64,000 bases of DNA. Origin: Paenarthrobacter sp. PH39-S1. Lineage in GTDB: Bacteria; Actinomycetota; Actinomycetes; Actinomycetales; Micrococcaceae. The stretch is from positions 1 through 64,000 of the forward strand of contig NZ_JASISR010000005.1 in NCBI RefSeq assembly GCF_030063245.1, given 5' to 3'. A program made the position numbers and the translations under genes. Of the stretch, positions 31,667-41,104 are shown in pieces (position 1 is the stretch's first letter; each line of letters opens with the position of its first letter). Under the pieces are notes generated by a model that was given only the letters and a program-made list of their open reading frames with translations, had not been told where the DNA came from and did not search any database.

Positions 31667-32429
31667 GGCGCGCTGACTCCGGGGAGCTGACTACCCGCCC
31701 GTGGGCGACGGCCGTGTACGTCAGCAGGTTGCGGAACGGGCCCTGCGGTTGCACTCGCCACGTCGGCGGTACGGCGGACCGAAGCTCGGACGCGGTGTAA
31801 CTGCGGCGGATGGAGGTCAGGCCATCGCGGCGGATAAATGAGCGGTGGAAGACGGGCAGTGTGCCGGCGGAAAAAAGGGCGTAAGCCAGCGGGCTGCGCG
31901 CAATGTCGCTATGGACGCTGGCCTGCGTGGCCAATAGCTGTGAATCTGCGAGCAGACCGTGTAGCTGCAGCGCGCTGAGGTGGTGGAGGACATGGTTGGA
32001 GATAACCAAATCAAACGTTGCCCCCTCCGCCACCAGTTCCGAGCTGAAAGCCCGTCGGAACGTTAGCCGGGGGACAGCGGGCCGGGCGGCGGCAAAGGCA
32101 TGGGCCCGTTCATCCGGATCGATGGCGGTGATGCGCAGTGGCAGTCCGTCCCGCGCGGCCCACGCGGCGAGCCGGCGTGGAACATCCCCTCCGCCGCAGC
32201 CTATGTCCAGCAGCGTAGTTGTCCGGTCGGCGGAGAGCAGCGGACGCAGCTGCTGGATGTAGGTGCCCCGCCAGCCGGCCACGGCGGCGTTGATGAGCGG
32301 GAACTGCGCGTAGGTCCGTTCCAGCAGCTGCGGATCACAGTCCGGCTTGTCCATTTCCTCCACTGCCCCCGTGGCCCGGTGGCGCAGGAAATCACCGGCA
32401 GCCCGGTGGCGCAGGAAATCCCGTGTCAT
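31659..32429 (-). CDS. Class I SAM-dependent methyltransferase
   Basis: 256 residues. The SAM-binding motif LLDIGCGGGDVPRRLA lies near residue 73, with AIDPDERAHAFA and DLVISNHVLHHLSA. The product is likely an O- or C-methylated polyketide given its place between the type III polyketide synthase and the monooxygenase. A 27-base duplication makes the N-terminus read DFLRHRAAGDFLRHRATG. ATG 32429 is used; a later start at MDKPDCDPQ (residue 26) would exclude the duplicated part. It overlaps the monooxygenase start. Confidence 0.85.
   Translation of the reverse strand: MTRDFLRHRAAGDFLRHRATGAVEEMDKPDCDPQLLERTYAQFPLINAAVAGWRGTYIQQLRPLLSADRTTTLLDIGCGGGDVPRRLAAWAARDGLPLRITAIDPDERAHAFAAARPAVPRLTFRRAFSSELVAEGATFDLVISNHVLHHLSALQLHGLLADSQLLATQASVHSDIARSPLAYALFSAGTLPVFHRSFIRRDGLTSIRRSYTASELRSAVPPTWRVQPQGPFRNLLTYTAVAHGRVVSSPESARHA
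32374..32420. repeat. 27-bp tandem duplication at the methyltransferase N-terminus
   Basis: GCCCGGTGGCGCAGGAAATC occurs at 32374 and 32401, exactly 27 bases apart, in frame. It duplicates nine residues. Confidence 0.9.
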
Positions 32430-32463
32430 GGCAGCCCGGGCGTCAAAGTCCGCGGCATCGTGG

Positions 32464-33666
32464 TCAGACTGCCACCGGTTGCGCGAACGCCGCAGCCTGT
32501 GACGCGGCGCCGGCCGCCCTGGGCTGGCCGGGGACTTTCGTAAACAACCCGGTCTCCACCGTCAGCCCGGGGCCGAAGGCCATGGAACAGATCCGTTCCT
32601 CCGCGCCATCTGCGGTTTCGTCCGGGACCTGCTCGAGAATGTGTTTGAGTACGAACAGCACCGTAGCGCTGCTCATGTTGCCGTAGTTGCGCAGCGTTTC
32701 GCGGGCGGGCTTCAGCTGTTCGGCGCTGAGGCCGAGTTTGGCCTCCACCTTATCCAGAATGCTGCGGCCCCCGGGATGGATGGCCCAGTGCCTGATGTCG
32801 CGGTACGGCAGAGCGCTGACGATAGGATCCCGGGCCAGCAGCGGCTCCAGCGCACCGACGATGTGCTCGTCAATGATGTGCGGGACGTAGCTTCCCAGAA
32901 CCATCTCGAAGCCCTGATCCCCGATGTTCCAGGCCATGGACTCCTCGCCCACCGGGGTCAGCGTCGTCTCAAAATGGTCAAGACTGATTCCGGCGCCGGT
33001 CTGCGGCAGTTCCTTGGCGCTGACGACGGCGGCGGCGGCCCCGTCCGCGAAAAGTGAAGAGCCCATGATGGCATCGGGGTTGTTGGAGGTCCGCACGTGC
33101 AGGGAACACAGTTCCGCGCTGACCACGAGCACCACGGCCTCGGGATCAGCCTCGCAGAAGGACTTGGCCGCCCGCAGCGCCGGGAAGGCGGCGTAGCAGC
33201 CCATAAAGCCCAGATGGTAACGCTGGACGCCGGGATTGAGCCCGAGCGCACGGACCACCTTGTAATCGGGGCCCGGGTTGAAAAATCCGGTGCAGGAAAC
33301 GGTGATCACGTGTGTGACATCCGAGGGGCCGATGCCCGCACAGGCATCGAGTGCCTTCCGGGCCGACTCGACAAAGAGCTTCGTGGCTTGGACGGCAAAA
33401 ATGTCATTGCGGACCTTGGTGCTGGGGCTGAACATTTCTCCCGAGGCGGCATCGAAGAAGACGGGATTTTCACTTCGCTGCGTCCGGGTCAGTTCCTCCA
33501 CGGCCGTATAACGGGTATCAATCCCGGAACCGTCAAAGCAGGTTCGTACCAGACGAGTCCCCAGCCGGGTCAGACCCGGTTGCGCGGCGAAGACGTCCCG
33601 GGCTTCGGTCTGTATCAGGACCGTCGGCGGGACGGCAGTTTCCAATGCTCTCAGGATGACCGTCAT
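32464..33666 (-). CDS. Type III polyketide synthase
   Basis: About 400 residues of the chalcone/stilbene synthase fold. The triad is complete: Cys157 in GFMGCYAAFPAL, His297 in WAIHPGGRSILD and Asn330 in NYGNMSSATV. It extends an acyl-CoA starter with malonyl-CoA to give pyrones or resorcinols. The start is ATG 33666 (MTVILRALETAVPP). It heads the operon with the methyltransferase and monooxygenase, the same set of activities as the Streptomyces srsABC phenolic-lipid operon. Starter and ring type cannot be read from sequence alone. Confidence 0.92.
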   Translation of the reverse strand: MTVILRALETAVPPTVLIQTEARDVFAAQPGLTRLGTRLVRTCFDGSGIDTRYTAVEELTRTQRSENPVFFDAASGEMFSPSTKVRNDIFAVQATKLFVESARKALDACAGIGPSDVTHVITVSCTGFFNPGPDYKVVRALGLNPGVQRYHLGFMGCYAAFPALRAAKSFCEADPEAVVLVVSAELCSLHVRTSNNPDAIMGSSLFADGAAAAVVSAKELPQTGAGISLDHFETTLTPVGEESMAWNIGDQGFEMVLGSYVPHIIDEHIVGALEPLLARDPIVSALPYRDIRHWAIHPGGRSILDKVEAKLGLSAEQLKPARETLRNYGNMSSATVLFVLKHILEQVPDETADGAEERICSMAFGPGLTVETGLFTKVPGQPRAAGAASQAAAFAQPVAV

Positions 33667-33839
33667 AGTCCATTGTGCAAGGACGGGGTGACAGAAGACA
33701 ATGGTGAGCCAGCTGTTGTTATGGTTCCACCGGCTCCCGGGCGCCGTAACCACCGTGCCCATCGGCAGTTCGGGCGGGCAACTGGGCCGTTCGAATACGG
33801 CCGGAATATTACAAAATAATAGACAAAAGAGGAAACACC

Positions 33840-34640
33840 ATGACGTATTCCCCCAGCACAGCCATTGTGACCGGTTCGGACTCGGGGATCGGACGGGCCA
33901 CCGCCGTCGCGCTCGCGGAGGCCGGGCTCAATGTCGGCATCACCTGGCACCAAGACGACGCCGGGGCGCAGCAAACCGCCGCGCAGGTCCGCGCCCTTGG
34001 CCGAACAGCCGTCGTGGCGAGGCTGGACACCACGGAGTTGCCGGAATGCGGCGACGTCATTGACAAGATGGCCGAGGAGCTCGGCGGACTCGATGTGTTC
34101 GTCAATAACGCCGGCGCCGGAGACGGGCTGAAGTTTCTGGAGCTTGGCTATCAGGACTGGTGCCGCACCGTCGATACGGATCTCACCGGTGCCTTTGTCT
34201 GTATCCAGCGAGCGGCGCAGCGGATGGTCCGGGCCGGCCGCGGTGGCAGGCTGATCGCCGTGACCAGCGTCCATGAGACGCAGCCTCGGGTGGGGGCCGC
34301 GGCCTATGATGCCGCGAAACACGGACTCGGCGGCCTGATGAAAACGGTGGCGCTGGAACTTGGCGAGTACGGCATCACCGCGAACTGCGTGGCGCCCGGG
34401 GAGATTGCCACCCCGATGACGGGACAGACAGACGAAGACCCGCGGGCCTCGGAACGTCCCGGCATTCCGCTCGGGCGCCCGGGCGACGCACGGGAGGTTG
34501 CCGCGGTGATCGCATTCCTGGCCTCCCCGGCCGCCAGTTATGTCACCGGTGCCTCTTGGGCGGTCGACGGCGGCATGCTCCAGATGGGCCCACAGGGCGG
34601 CTCGAACATCACCAGTGACGAGTGGCGAAAAGGCCAGTGA
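33840..34640 (+). CDS. Short-chain dehydrogenase/reductase
   Basis: 266 residues. TGSDSGIGRATAVALAEAG is the nucleotide-binding loop, NNAG the structural motif, and YDAAK holds the catalytic Tyr-Lys; the C-terminal ASWAVDGGMLQM is typical. GITWHQDD suggests NADP preference is possible but unproven. ATG 33840 follows AGAGGAAACACC. It is divergent from the polyketide synthase operon across 173 bases, so a shared regulatory region is possible. The next gene starts inside its end. Confidence 0.92.
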   Translation: MTYSPSTAIVTGSDSGIGRATAVALAEAGLNVGITWHQDDAGAQQTAAQVRALGRTAVVARLDTTELPECGDVIDKMAEELGGLDVFVNNAGAGDGLKFLELGYQDWCRTVDTDLTGAFVCIQRAAQRMVRAGRGGRLIAVTSVHETQPRVGAAAYDAAKHGLGGLMKTVALELGEYGITANCVAPGEIATPMTGQTDEDPRASERPGIPLGRPGDAREVAAVIAFLASPAASYVTGASWAVDGGMLQMGPQGGSNITSDEWRKGQ

Positions 34641-35194
34641 ATGAGGCAGTGAATGAAGACCGGGTTGCGTACCTTGACTCGGTGCTGATCGGCGGCCGGG
34701 AGCCCATATCGATTCGTATTGTCGAGTATGCTCCGGACTGGCCCGCGCACTTTGACAGGCTGGCGGACAGGGTCCGGCAGGCCCTCGGCGAGCGGGCGCT
34801 TTCCGTGCAGCATATCCGGTCCACTTCCGTACCCGGACTGGCGGCCAAACCCATCATCGACATGCTGCTGATCGTCGCCGACCTCGCCCCTGAGGAGCAG
34901 TACGTTCCGGCGCTGGAGACGTCCGGATTCATCCTCCGGGTCCGCGAGCCGGGACACCGCATGTTCCGTACTCCGCAGCGGGACGCGCACCTGCACGTCT
35001 ACGCAGCGGGGGGCTCCGAGACGTCCGACTACCTGGACCTCAGGGACTGGCTCCGGACGAACGAGCCGGACCGGCTTCTGTACGCGGAACGAAAACGGGA
35101 GCTTGCCCGGCAGACCTGGACCGACATGAACTACTACGCTGACGCCAAAACCGCGATAATAGCACAGATCCTCCGCAGGGCCAGGGCCGGATAG
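34622..35194 (+). CDS. GrpB/UPF0157 family nucleotidyltransferase-fold protein
   Basis: 190 residues with the GrpB core EYAPDWPAHFDRLADRVRQALG, HIRSTSVPGLAAKPIIDMLL and HLHVYAAGGSE. The fold is related to nucleotidyltransferases; the cellular role is not established. GTG 34622 overlaps the SDR stop by 19 bases; GTG 34637 and GTG 34649 are alternatives with better local purine runs. The overlap implies coupling with the SDR gene. Confidence 0.88.
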   Translation: MAKRPVNEAVNEDRVAYLDSVLIGGREPISIRIVEYAPDWPAHFDRLADRVRQALGERALSVQHIRSTSVPGLAAKPIIDMLLIVADLAPEEQYVPALETSGFILRVREPGHRMFRTPQRDAHLHVYAAGGSETSDYLDLRDWLRTNEPDRLLYAERKRELARQTWTDMNYYADAKTAIIAQILRRARAG

Positions 35195-35238
35195 TCCGCC
35201 ATCCGGCATCCGGCTCTGGCCCGACACCGGAACGCGTG

Positions 35239-36204
35239 TCATTCTTCGGCGGCGGTGCCTTCGTCCAGATCCGGATTCTGTTCGCGCGCGGGCCCCGGTT
35301 CGGCCAGCGCTTTCCGCGCGTGCAGAATGTCACCGACGAACAGATCGTAAATCAGCACGCCAATCACCCCGCCGATCAGCGGGCCGATAATCGGCACCCA
35401 GAAGTAGGCGCTGAATGAGCCGTCGACCGTCCCCGGCAAGGCGACATCGCCCCAGCCGGCTACCCAGGCGAACAGCCGCGGGCCGAAATCACGGGCCGGA
35501 TTGATGGCGTATCCGGCGTTGGCTCCGTAGGACATGCCGATCGCTGCGACCGCGAAACCGATCATCAGCGGGCCCAGATTGGCCTTCACCGCGGTATTAC
35601 GCAGATCGATGATGGCCACAATGAGGAGAATCAGAAAGGCGGTGCCCACAATCTGATCGGTCAGCGGACCGATCATGTCCCCGTTGTAATAGGGGGCCGG
35701 GAAGGTGGCAAAGATAGAGAACGTGGCGTTCCCGCCGGGATCGGTCCTGGCCACCTTTGAGGCCCGGTTGAACGCGTCTATCGCCTGATGGTAAACGAGA
35801 TAGACCAGGGCCGCGCCGGCAAACGCCCCGACCACCTGCGCCGCAATATAGGGAAGCACCTTTTTCCAGGCAAAGTTCCGGCGGACGGCAAAAGCCAGTG
35901 TGACCGCAGGGTTCAGGTGCGCCCCGCTGACACCGCCGGCCACGTAAACGCCCAGTGCCACGGCGAACGCCCAGCCCCAGGTGATCAGCAACCAGTCCCC
36001 GGCGGCATTGAAGATGGTGGTAGAGGTCGCCGCACGGCCGCTGCCGGGGAGCGCGGCCACGGCCGTGGCCACGACGCCGTCGCCGAAGGCGATCAGGACA
36101 AAGGTGCCCAGGAACTCGGCCAGTACCTCACCCCAGGTTCCGCCGACCCGTTTGAGACCGCTGCCGTTGCGGATCGCATTCCGCAACGGAGTTATTTCGC
36201 TCAT
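35239..36204 (-). CDS. MIP-family aquaglyceroporin
   Basis: 321 residues, six membrane segments and two half-helices with NPA motifs at about 98-100 (SGAHLNPAVT) and 235-237 (INPARDFGPR). The Asp after the second NPA-Arg is characteristic of glycerol facilitators rather than strict water channels. The Glu-rich C-terminal tail is cytoplasmic. No glycerol kinase or dehydrogenase gene is adjacent. It converges on the GrpB gene. Confidence 0.93.
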   Translation of the reverse strand: MSEITPLRNAIRNGSGLKRVGGTWGEVLAEFLGTFVLIAFGDGVVATAVAALPGSGRAATSTTIFNAAGDWLLITWGWAFAVALGVYVAGGVSGAHLNPAVTLAFAVRRNFAWKKVLPYIAAQVVGAFAGAALVYLVYHQAIDAFNRASKVARTDPGGNATFSIFATFPAPYYNGDMIGPLTDQIVGTAFLILLIVAIIDLRNTAVKANLGPLMIGFAVAAIGMSYGANAGYAINPARDFGPRLFAWVAGWGDVALPGTVDGSFSAYFWVPIIGPLIGGVIGVLIYDLFVGDILHARKALAEPGPAREQNPDLDEGTAAEE

Positions 36205-36410
36205 GATGACCCCTTTGGTCGTCGATGACGGCGACGCCCTAATTGATTAAATGAACACCCTTAAGTTGACTAACCAAACGTCCTTATGCTAGCAGCAGGC
36301 ATACCGTCTGGCCATGGCTGGGCAGAGCTGGGTCCGGGTTGGGGAATGCGCGGCTAAACTGGTCAGGTTCTGATTCCGACCACGACGCAATCGACAGTCC
36401 GAAGGATGGC

Positions 36411-37622
36411 ATGGCAGACGGCACGGCAGACGGCACGGCAGGCAGAGCGGATCCCGACGCGCTGTTCAATTTCAGCGCGCTCCGCCGTTTCCCGGATGTG
36501 GAGGCAGAAAACCTCTTCGCCTTCGATGCCAGTGACACACTGATTCTCTCCGAGTCCGCGGCAGCCCTTAACGGGCTCGACGGCGACGCGCTCGACGGCG
36601 GCGCGCTCGACGGCGGCGCCGTTGCGGTCGTGGGCGACAGGTACGGCGCGCTGACCCTCGCGGTGGCGTCGTTTCTGGGTTCCGTGGACCTTCGCGTTCA
36701 GCAGGACCTCGTTTCCGGCGCGCGGGCGCTGGACCGCAATGCCGCCGAGCTCGGACTGTCCGGCGGATTTCGCCGGGTCCCGCTGGGGGAGGAGCTCTTC
36801 GCCGGCGTCCGGGTGGTGCTCTGGCAGCTCCCGCGGAGTCTGGCCGAGCTTGCCGAAGTGGCGGATCAGATCGCCCGCTACGCGCACCCTGGCGTCGTCG
36901 TTTTTGCCGGCGGACGGATCAAGCATATGACCGTGGCGATGAACGCTGTGCTGCAGGAATCGTTCGCCGATGTCCGGGCCGGGCTGGGGCGGCAGAAGTC
37001 ACGTGTGCTCACCGCCCGCGGGCCGATCCGGCCCTCGGGTGAATCCCTCTACCCGGTGAGGGAATTCAGCCACGAACTGGGGCTGTGGCTGTGCGCCCAT
37101 GGCGCCACGTTTGCCGGCGCCAGGCTGGATATCGGTACGCGGTACCTGCTGGGCTTCCTGGACGGGATGAAGCCGGACGCCCGGCAGGCGGTGGATCTAG
37201 GCTGCGGCTCGGGGGTCGTCGCGGCCGCCCTGGCCGCCGCAAGGCCCGCCCTCACCGTAACGGCCACCGATCAGTCGGCCGCCGCCGTCGCCTCCGCCGC
37301 CGCAACGGCACACGCCAACGGCCTCGCCGGGCGGATCACCGCTGTGCAGGACGACGCCATGGCGGGTTTCCCCGGCGGCAGTGCCGATCTGATTCTGCTG
37401 AATCCGCCCTTTCACTTGGGTGCCACCGTGCACACCGGGGCGGCCCTCAAGCTCTTCGACGCCGCCGCCCGTGTGCTTGCTCCGGGAGGAGAGCTGTGGA
37501 CGGTGTACAACAACCACCTGGACTACCGGGCGCAGCTTCAGCAGCGAGTGGGCCGGACCTCGGTACAGGGACGGAACGCTAAATTCACCGTGACCGTTTC
37601 GGTGCGCGGCCGGACCGGTTAG
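36411..37622 (+). CDS. RsmC/RlmG-like class I rRNA methyltransferase
   Basis: About 403 residues. The N-terminal half is a degenerate methyltransferase domain (DTLILSESAAALNG) and the C-terminal half is catalytic, with DLGCGSGVVAAALAA for SAM and NPPFHLG for the target guanine amino group. This two-domain plan matches RsmC/RlmG, which make N2-methylguanosine in rRNA. ATG 36411 follows AAGGATGGC; an upstream TTG at 36339 adds weakly conserved sequence. The short repeats ADGTADGTA and LDGGALDGG are in frame near the N-terminus. Confidence 0.85.
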   Translation: MADGTADGTAGRADPDALFNFSALRRFPDVEAENLFAFDASDTLILSESAAALNGLDGDALDGGALDGGAVAVVGDRYGALTLAVASFLGSVDLRVQQDLVSGARALDRNAAELGLSGGFRRVPLGEELFAGVRVVLWQLPRSLAELAEVADQIARYAHPGVVVFAGGRIKHMTVAMNAVLQESFADVRAGLGRQKSRVLTARGPIRPSGESLYPVREFSHELGLWLCAHGATFAGARLDIGTRYLLGFLDGMKPDARQAVDLGCGSGVVAAALAAARPALTVTATDQSAAAVASAAATAHANGLAGRITAVQDDAMAGFPGGSADLILLNPPFHLGATVHTGAALKLFDAAARVLAPGGELWTVYNNHLDYRAQLQQRVGRTSVQGRNAKFTVTVSVRGRTG

Positions 37623-37819
37623 TCGATCGCTTCGAGGATTTCGCCGAACGGAATCCGCTCATCCAACACGGCCTGGATCTCGTCGTGCTGGAGGAGCTTA
37701 ACCCTTACCCCGTGCAGCCTATCGGCCGCTGACTGCTGAAGTACCGGTTTCACCGTCGCGACCACTGCGGCCGGTTTGCCCTCAAGGTAATTCAGGTAAC
37801 TGGCTGGGAGTATATTCAT
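37619..37819 (-). CDS. Small hypothetical protein
   Basis: 66 residues from ATG 37819 ([20 protein letters not shown]...), or 68 from GTG 37825. It is compositionally protein-like, with hydrophobic and charged residues mixed and ending FGEILEAID. Its stop overlaps the end of the convergent RsmC-like gene. It lies 72 bases beyond the original end of the dead acyl-CoA synthetase gene. No family recognised. Confidence 0.45.
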   Translation of the reverse strand: MNILPASYLNYLEGKPAAVVATVKPVLQQSAADRLHGVRVKLLQHDEIQAVLDERIPFGEILEAID

Positions 37820-37891
37820 GGCCACAGCATAGACCTGCGGCCGGGGAGCGCGGAAGTGCCAAAATCGGGCCCCGCGACGTGCGCGTCCGGG

Positions 37892-39355
37892 TCAGCTCTG
37901 CAGGCCCAGGCGATCGGCCGATTTGGCCCGCATCTCCATCTTCCGCACCCGTCACGGTCATCGGAAATTCGTCGACCACCAGAACATAGCGCGGAACCTT
38001 GTCCGACCCGCAATATTGACGTAGCCGTCATCGCGCATTGAGCCAGATCGCCGGTGTGCATCCAGCGGGCCTGATCGATGGCCTCGTCGGTTTTTACCGG
38101 GTCATTCCAATAGCCCAGCATGACCGAATAGCCCCGCGTGCAGAACTCGCCAGGTGTTCCGCGCGGGACGGTGAGCCCGGTGAGCGGGTCGACGATCTTG
38201 ACCTCCAAGTGCGGATGGACCTGGCCGACGGTGGCGGTGCGGCGTTGCAGGTCATCGTCCGGACGTGTCTGCATGGAGACTGGAGACATCTCGGTCATGC
38301 CGTAGGCAATCGCGACCTGAGTCATGTTCATCTCGCTGATGCAGCGTTTCATGACCTCCACGGGACAGGGCGAGCCGGCCATGATGCCGGTCCGCAGGGT
38401 GGAGAGGTCGTAGCCGGCGAAGTCCGCCAGGTTCTGTTCGGCGATGAACATGGTGGGGACGCCGTAGAGAGCCGTGCACTTCTCATCCTGCACTGCCTGG
38501 AGCGTGGCCCTCGGATCGAAGGAGGGAGCCGGAATGATGATTGCCGCGCCGTGCGACGTGGCACCAAGGTTGCCCATCACCATGCCGAAGCAGTGATAGA
38601 ACGGCACCGGGATGCAGAGCCGGTCCTCGTTGCTGAACCCTATGGTTTCCGTCACGAAGAAGCCGTTATTGAGAATGTTGTGATGGCTGAGGGTGGCGCC
38701 CTTGGGATAGCCCGTGGTACCGGACGTGTACTGAATATTGATCGGGTTATCGGGGCTGAGGGTTGCCATCCGGACGGCGACGGCGTCGGCGGCCAACGTG
38801 CTGCCGCCTGCGAGCAGGTCATCCCAGCCGGGATCGCCGATGTACACCACGTCCGTCAGATCCGGGCACTCGGACCGGACCGCCTCCACCATGGCACGGT
38901 AATCAGTGGACTTGTGCCCGGTCATCGACACGAGCAGCTTCAGACCGGACTGGACCAGTTCGAAGCGCAGCTCGTGCTCCCGGTAGGAGGGGTTCACATT
39001 GACCAGAATGGCGCCGATCTTGGCACTGGCGTACTGCACCAGCACCCACTGGGCACAATTGAGGGCCCAGATCCCCACTCGGTCGCCCTTGGCCACACCC
39101 GCTGACATCAGTCCACGGGCCAGCGGCGTCGACGTCGCCATTTAGTTCCGCATAGGTCCAGCGCCGGTCCGCCCCAAGGTCCACCAGCGCTTCGCGCCCG
39201 GCATTCCCCGTGGCGATCCTGCTGAAGTTGGCACCGATGGTCTCGCCCAGCAGCGGCAGGGCGGACGTACCGGAAACGTATGAAGGGACGGCGGACCGGG
39301 CATCGGCAGGCGCGGGAGCAGGGACCCGGGTGGCGTCGTGAACATCATTGGTCAT
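37892..39355 (-). pseudogene. Fatty-acyl-CoA synthetase, frameshifted and internally deleted
   Basis: The gene opens at ATG 39355 (MTNDVHDATRVPAPAP) and reads an AMP-binding acyl-CoA synthetase. Near 39118 one extra base shifts the frame, and the body continues ([52 protein letters not shown]) to TGDLA near 38040. There a second frame change occurs, and after GYVNIAGR the sequence jumps to [18 protein letters not shown], the extreme C-terminus, ending at the original stop 37892-37894. Roughly 75 codons with the hinge and ribose-binding motifs are missing. A real deletion, so the gene is dead. Confidence 0.9.
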
Positions 39356-39937
39356 AATGCACACGCTAATGCGGGCAGGCGCGATGGGTAGTCGTGCCCC
39401 ATGCCGTGGACGGCGTGGCCGGAATCCGGACCGGTTCGGCGAATTAAGCCAGCTGCTGCGGCAGCGGTGCCGGTAGGAAACCCGTCCTCGGAGGCGACTG
39501 GTCAGCGGTGGAATTTGCGGTTAATTCGGCCGAAGAGGTCCCCGCCACGAGGTTTCCGCATATTCGACGGCTGTATTCCGTAAAGGTACGTCTTAATTCG
39601 CCCAGCGGTTGTGCTGCCGGCACCGGGTGCGTAGAGTCTTTTTCAAGTTACTGAAAGTAACGTGTCAGCGATCCTCGCAACGGCGTCCGGCCAGCTTCCG
39701 GATGCCTGAGGGTGTGGGTGCCCCCATGTGGGCCTGACATTTGCACGCAGAACGCCGATTGCCTGCCTCCGGTCCAACCACGGGGACGGCAACGCCGCGA
39801 TGGTTTCCCTCCTTCGGGACGGGCCCCATTCCGGCGGGCCCTTCTGGCGATCCTTTTTCGCATAGCATTGGCGTTCGCGCGCTTGTCGGCTAGCACCGGC
39901 GTCGCGGGCGTCAATGGCAACCAGCCAAGGACAGCAA
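39356..39937. other. Region between the dead synthetase and metF; probable metF leader
   Basis: No gene. GTTACT-GAA-AGTAAC, a perfect 15-base inverted repeat at 39647-39661, could be an operator. From about 39660 to 39937 the plus strand is rich in stems (GGGCCC pairs near 39826-39845, followed by CCTTTTTC near 39853), suggesting a structured leader before metF. I could not match it to SAM, SAH or cobalamin riboswitch cores. Confidence 0.4.
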
Positions 39938-40891
39938 ATGTCACCTCCAAGCCTTCTGCAGGCGCACCCGAAACTCTCCGGGACCGCTCCCAATGCCCTC
40001 TCCTACGAGCTCTATCCGCCCCGCACCCCGGCGGCGTTGGCCAACCTTTGGACCACCATCCGGGAGCTGGAAAGCACCAATCCGGACTACGTCTCCGTCA
40101 CCTACGGTGCCAGCGGCTCCAACCGGAATACCGCGGTGGAGCTGCTCAACCGGCTGCTGACCGAGACGACACTGCGGCCGCTGGCGCATCTGACCTGCGT
40201 CGGCAATACCGCGCAGGAGCTGGCGGCCATCGTCACCGACCTGCTGGACCACGGGGTGCGCGGGATTCTTGCCCTGCGCGGAGACCTTCCGAATGGGGCG
40301 CAGCCTCAACATCGTCCCGGATCGCTGACCTACGCCCAGGACCTGGTCGAGCTGATCCGTCGCGTGGAGCAGCGCCGCACCGCCCTGCTCTGCGCCGGAA
40401 AGGTCGCCGTAGGCGTCGCCGCCTACCCCAAAAAACATCCCGAGTCCCCAAGCGAAGAACACGACGTTGAGGTGCTTCTGGCCAAGCAGCGTTCCGGTGC
40501 AGACTTCGCCATCACCCAGGTTTTCTTCCATCCCTCGGAGTACGAGGAGCTGCTGGTCCGGGCCCGTCGTGCAGGAGTGACCATCCCGCTGATTCCGGGC
40601 GTCATGCCGCTCACCAGCGTGCGCCGGCTGCAGCGTTTGGGGACCCTGGCCGGCGTCGAACCATCCCCGGATCTGGTCCGGGCGCTGGCCGCGGCGGACG
40701 ATGACGGCGAACGCCGCCGGATCGGAGTGCGGGCCACCGTCGATCTGGCCCGCGCCGCCCTCGACGCCGGAGCGCCGGGGATCCACCTGTACACCTTCAA
40801 CGAGCATGGCGCCGCCCTGGACGTGCTAGACAAACTGCAGCTGCTCCGGCCCGAACGGCCCCGCTCTGTCCACCGGCAATCGGCACTATGA
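39938..40891 (+). CDS. metF: 5,10-methylenetetrahydrofolate reductase
   Basis: 317 residues. NALSYELYPPRTPAA is the N-terminal catalytic Glu motif, YVSVTYGASGSNR the FAD region, and LALRGDLP and FAITQVFFHPSEYEEL the substrate and folate segments. It supplies 5-methyl-THF for methionine synthesis. ATG 39938 has AAGGACAGCAA before it; ATG 39914 upstream has no ribosome binding site. metE follows in the same direction, so the two steps of homocysteine methylation are paired. Confidence 0.93.
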   Translation: MSPPSLLQAHPKLSGTAPNALSYELYPPRTPAALANLWTTIRELESTNPDYVSVTYGASGSNRNTAVELLNRLLTETTLRPLAHLTCVGNTAQELAAIVTDLLDHGVRGILALRGDLPNGAQPQHRPGSLTYAQDLVELIRRVEQRRTALLCAGKVAVGVAAYPKKHPESPSEEHDVEVLLAKQRSGADFAITQVFFHPSEYEELLVRARRAGVTIPLIPGVMPLTSVRRLQRLGTLAGVEPSPDLVRALAAADDDGERRRIGVRATVDLARAALDAGAPGIHLYTFNEHGAALDVLDKLQLLRPERPRSVHRQSAL

Positions 40892-40916
40892 GCCGGCTCA
40901 CCCCACCATAGATCCC

Positions 40917-40965
40917 GACTGACCCGACTGACCCGACTGACCCGACTGACCCGACTGACCCGGCT
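40917..40965. repeat. Tandem 9-bp repeats between metF and metE
   Basis: GACTGACCC (with CGACTGACC phase) is repeated about five times without interruption, followed by a degenerate run of CCCGGCCCGG and CCCGACC units to about 41080. It fills most of the 213-base gap and could vary in length between strains. Confidence 0.85.
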
Positions 40966-41104
40966 GAGCCGGCCTGACCCGAACCGCCCGCCCGAACCGA
41001 ACCGCCCCGCCCGGCCCGGCCCGGCCCGCCTGAGTTGCCCGACCCGGACCGAATCGGCCCGACTGACCCGCCTGAGTAATTGACTACCATTGAGGACCTG
41101 AATC

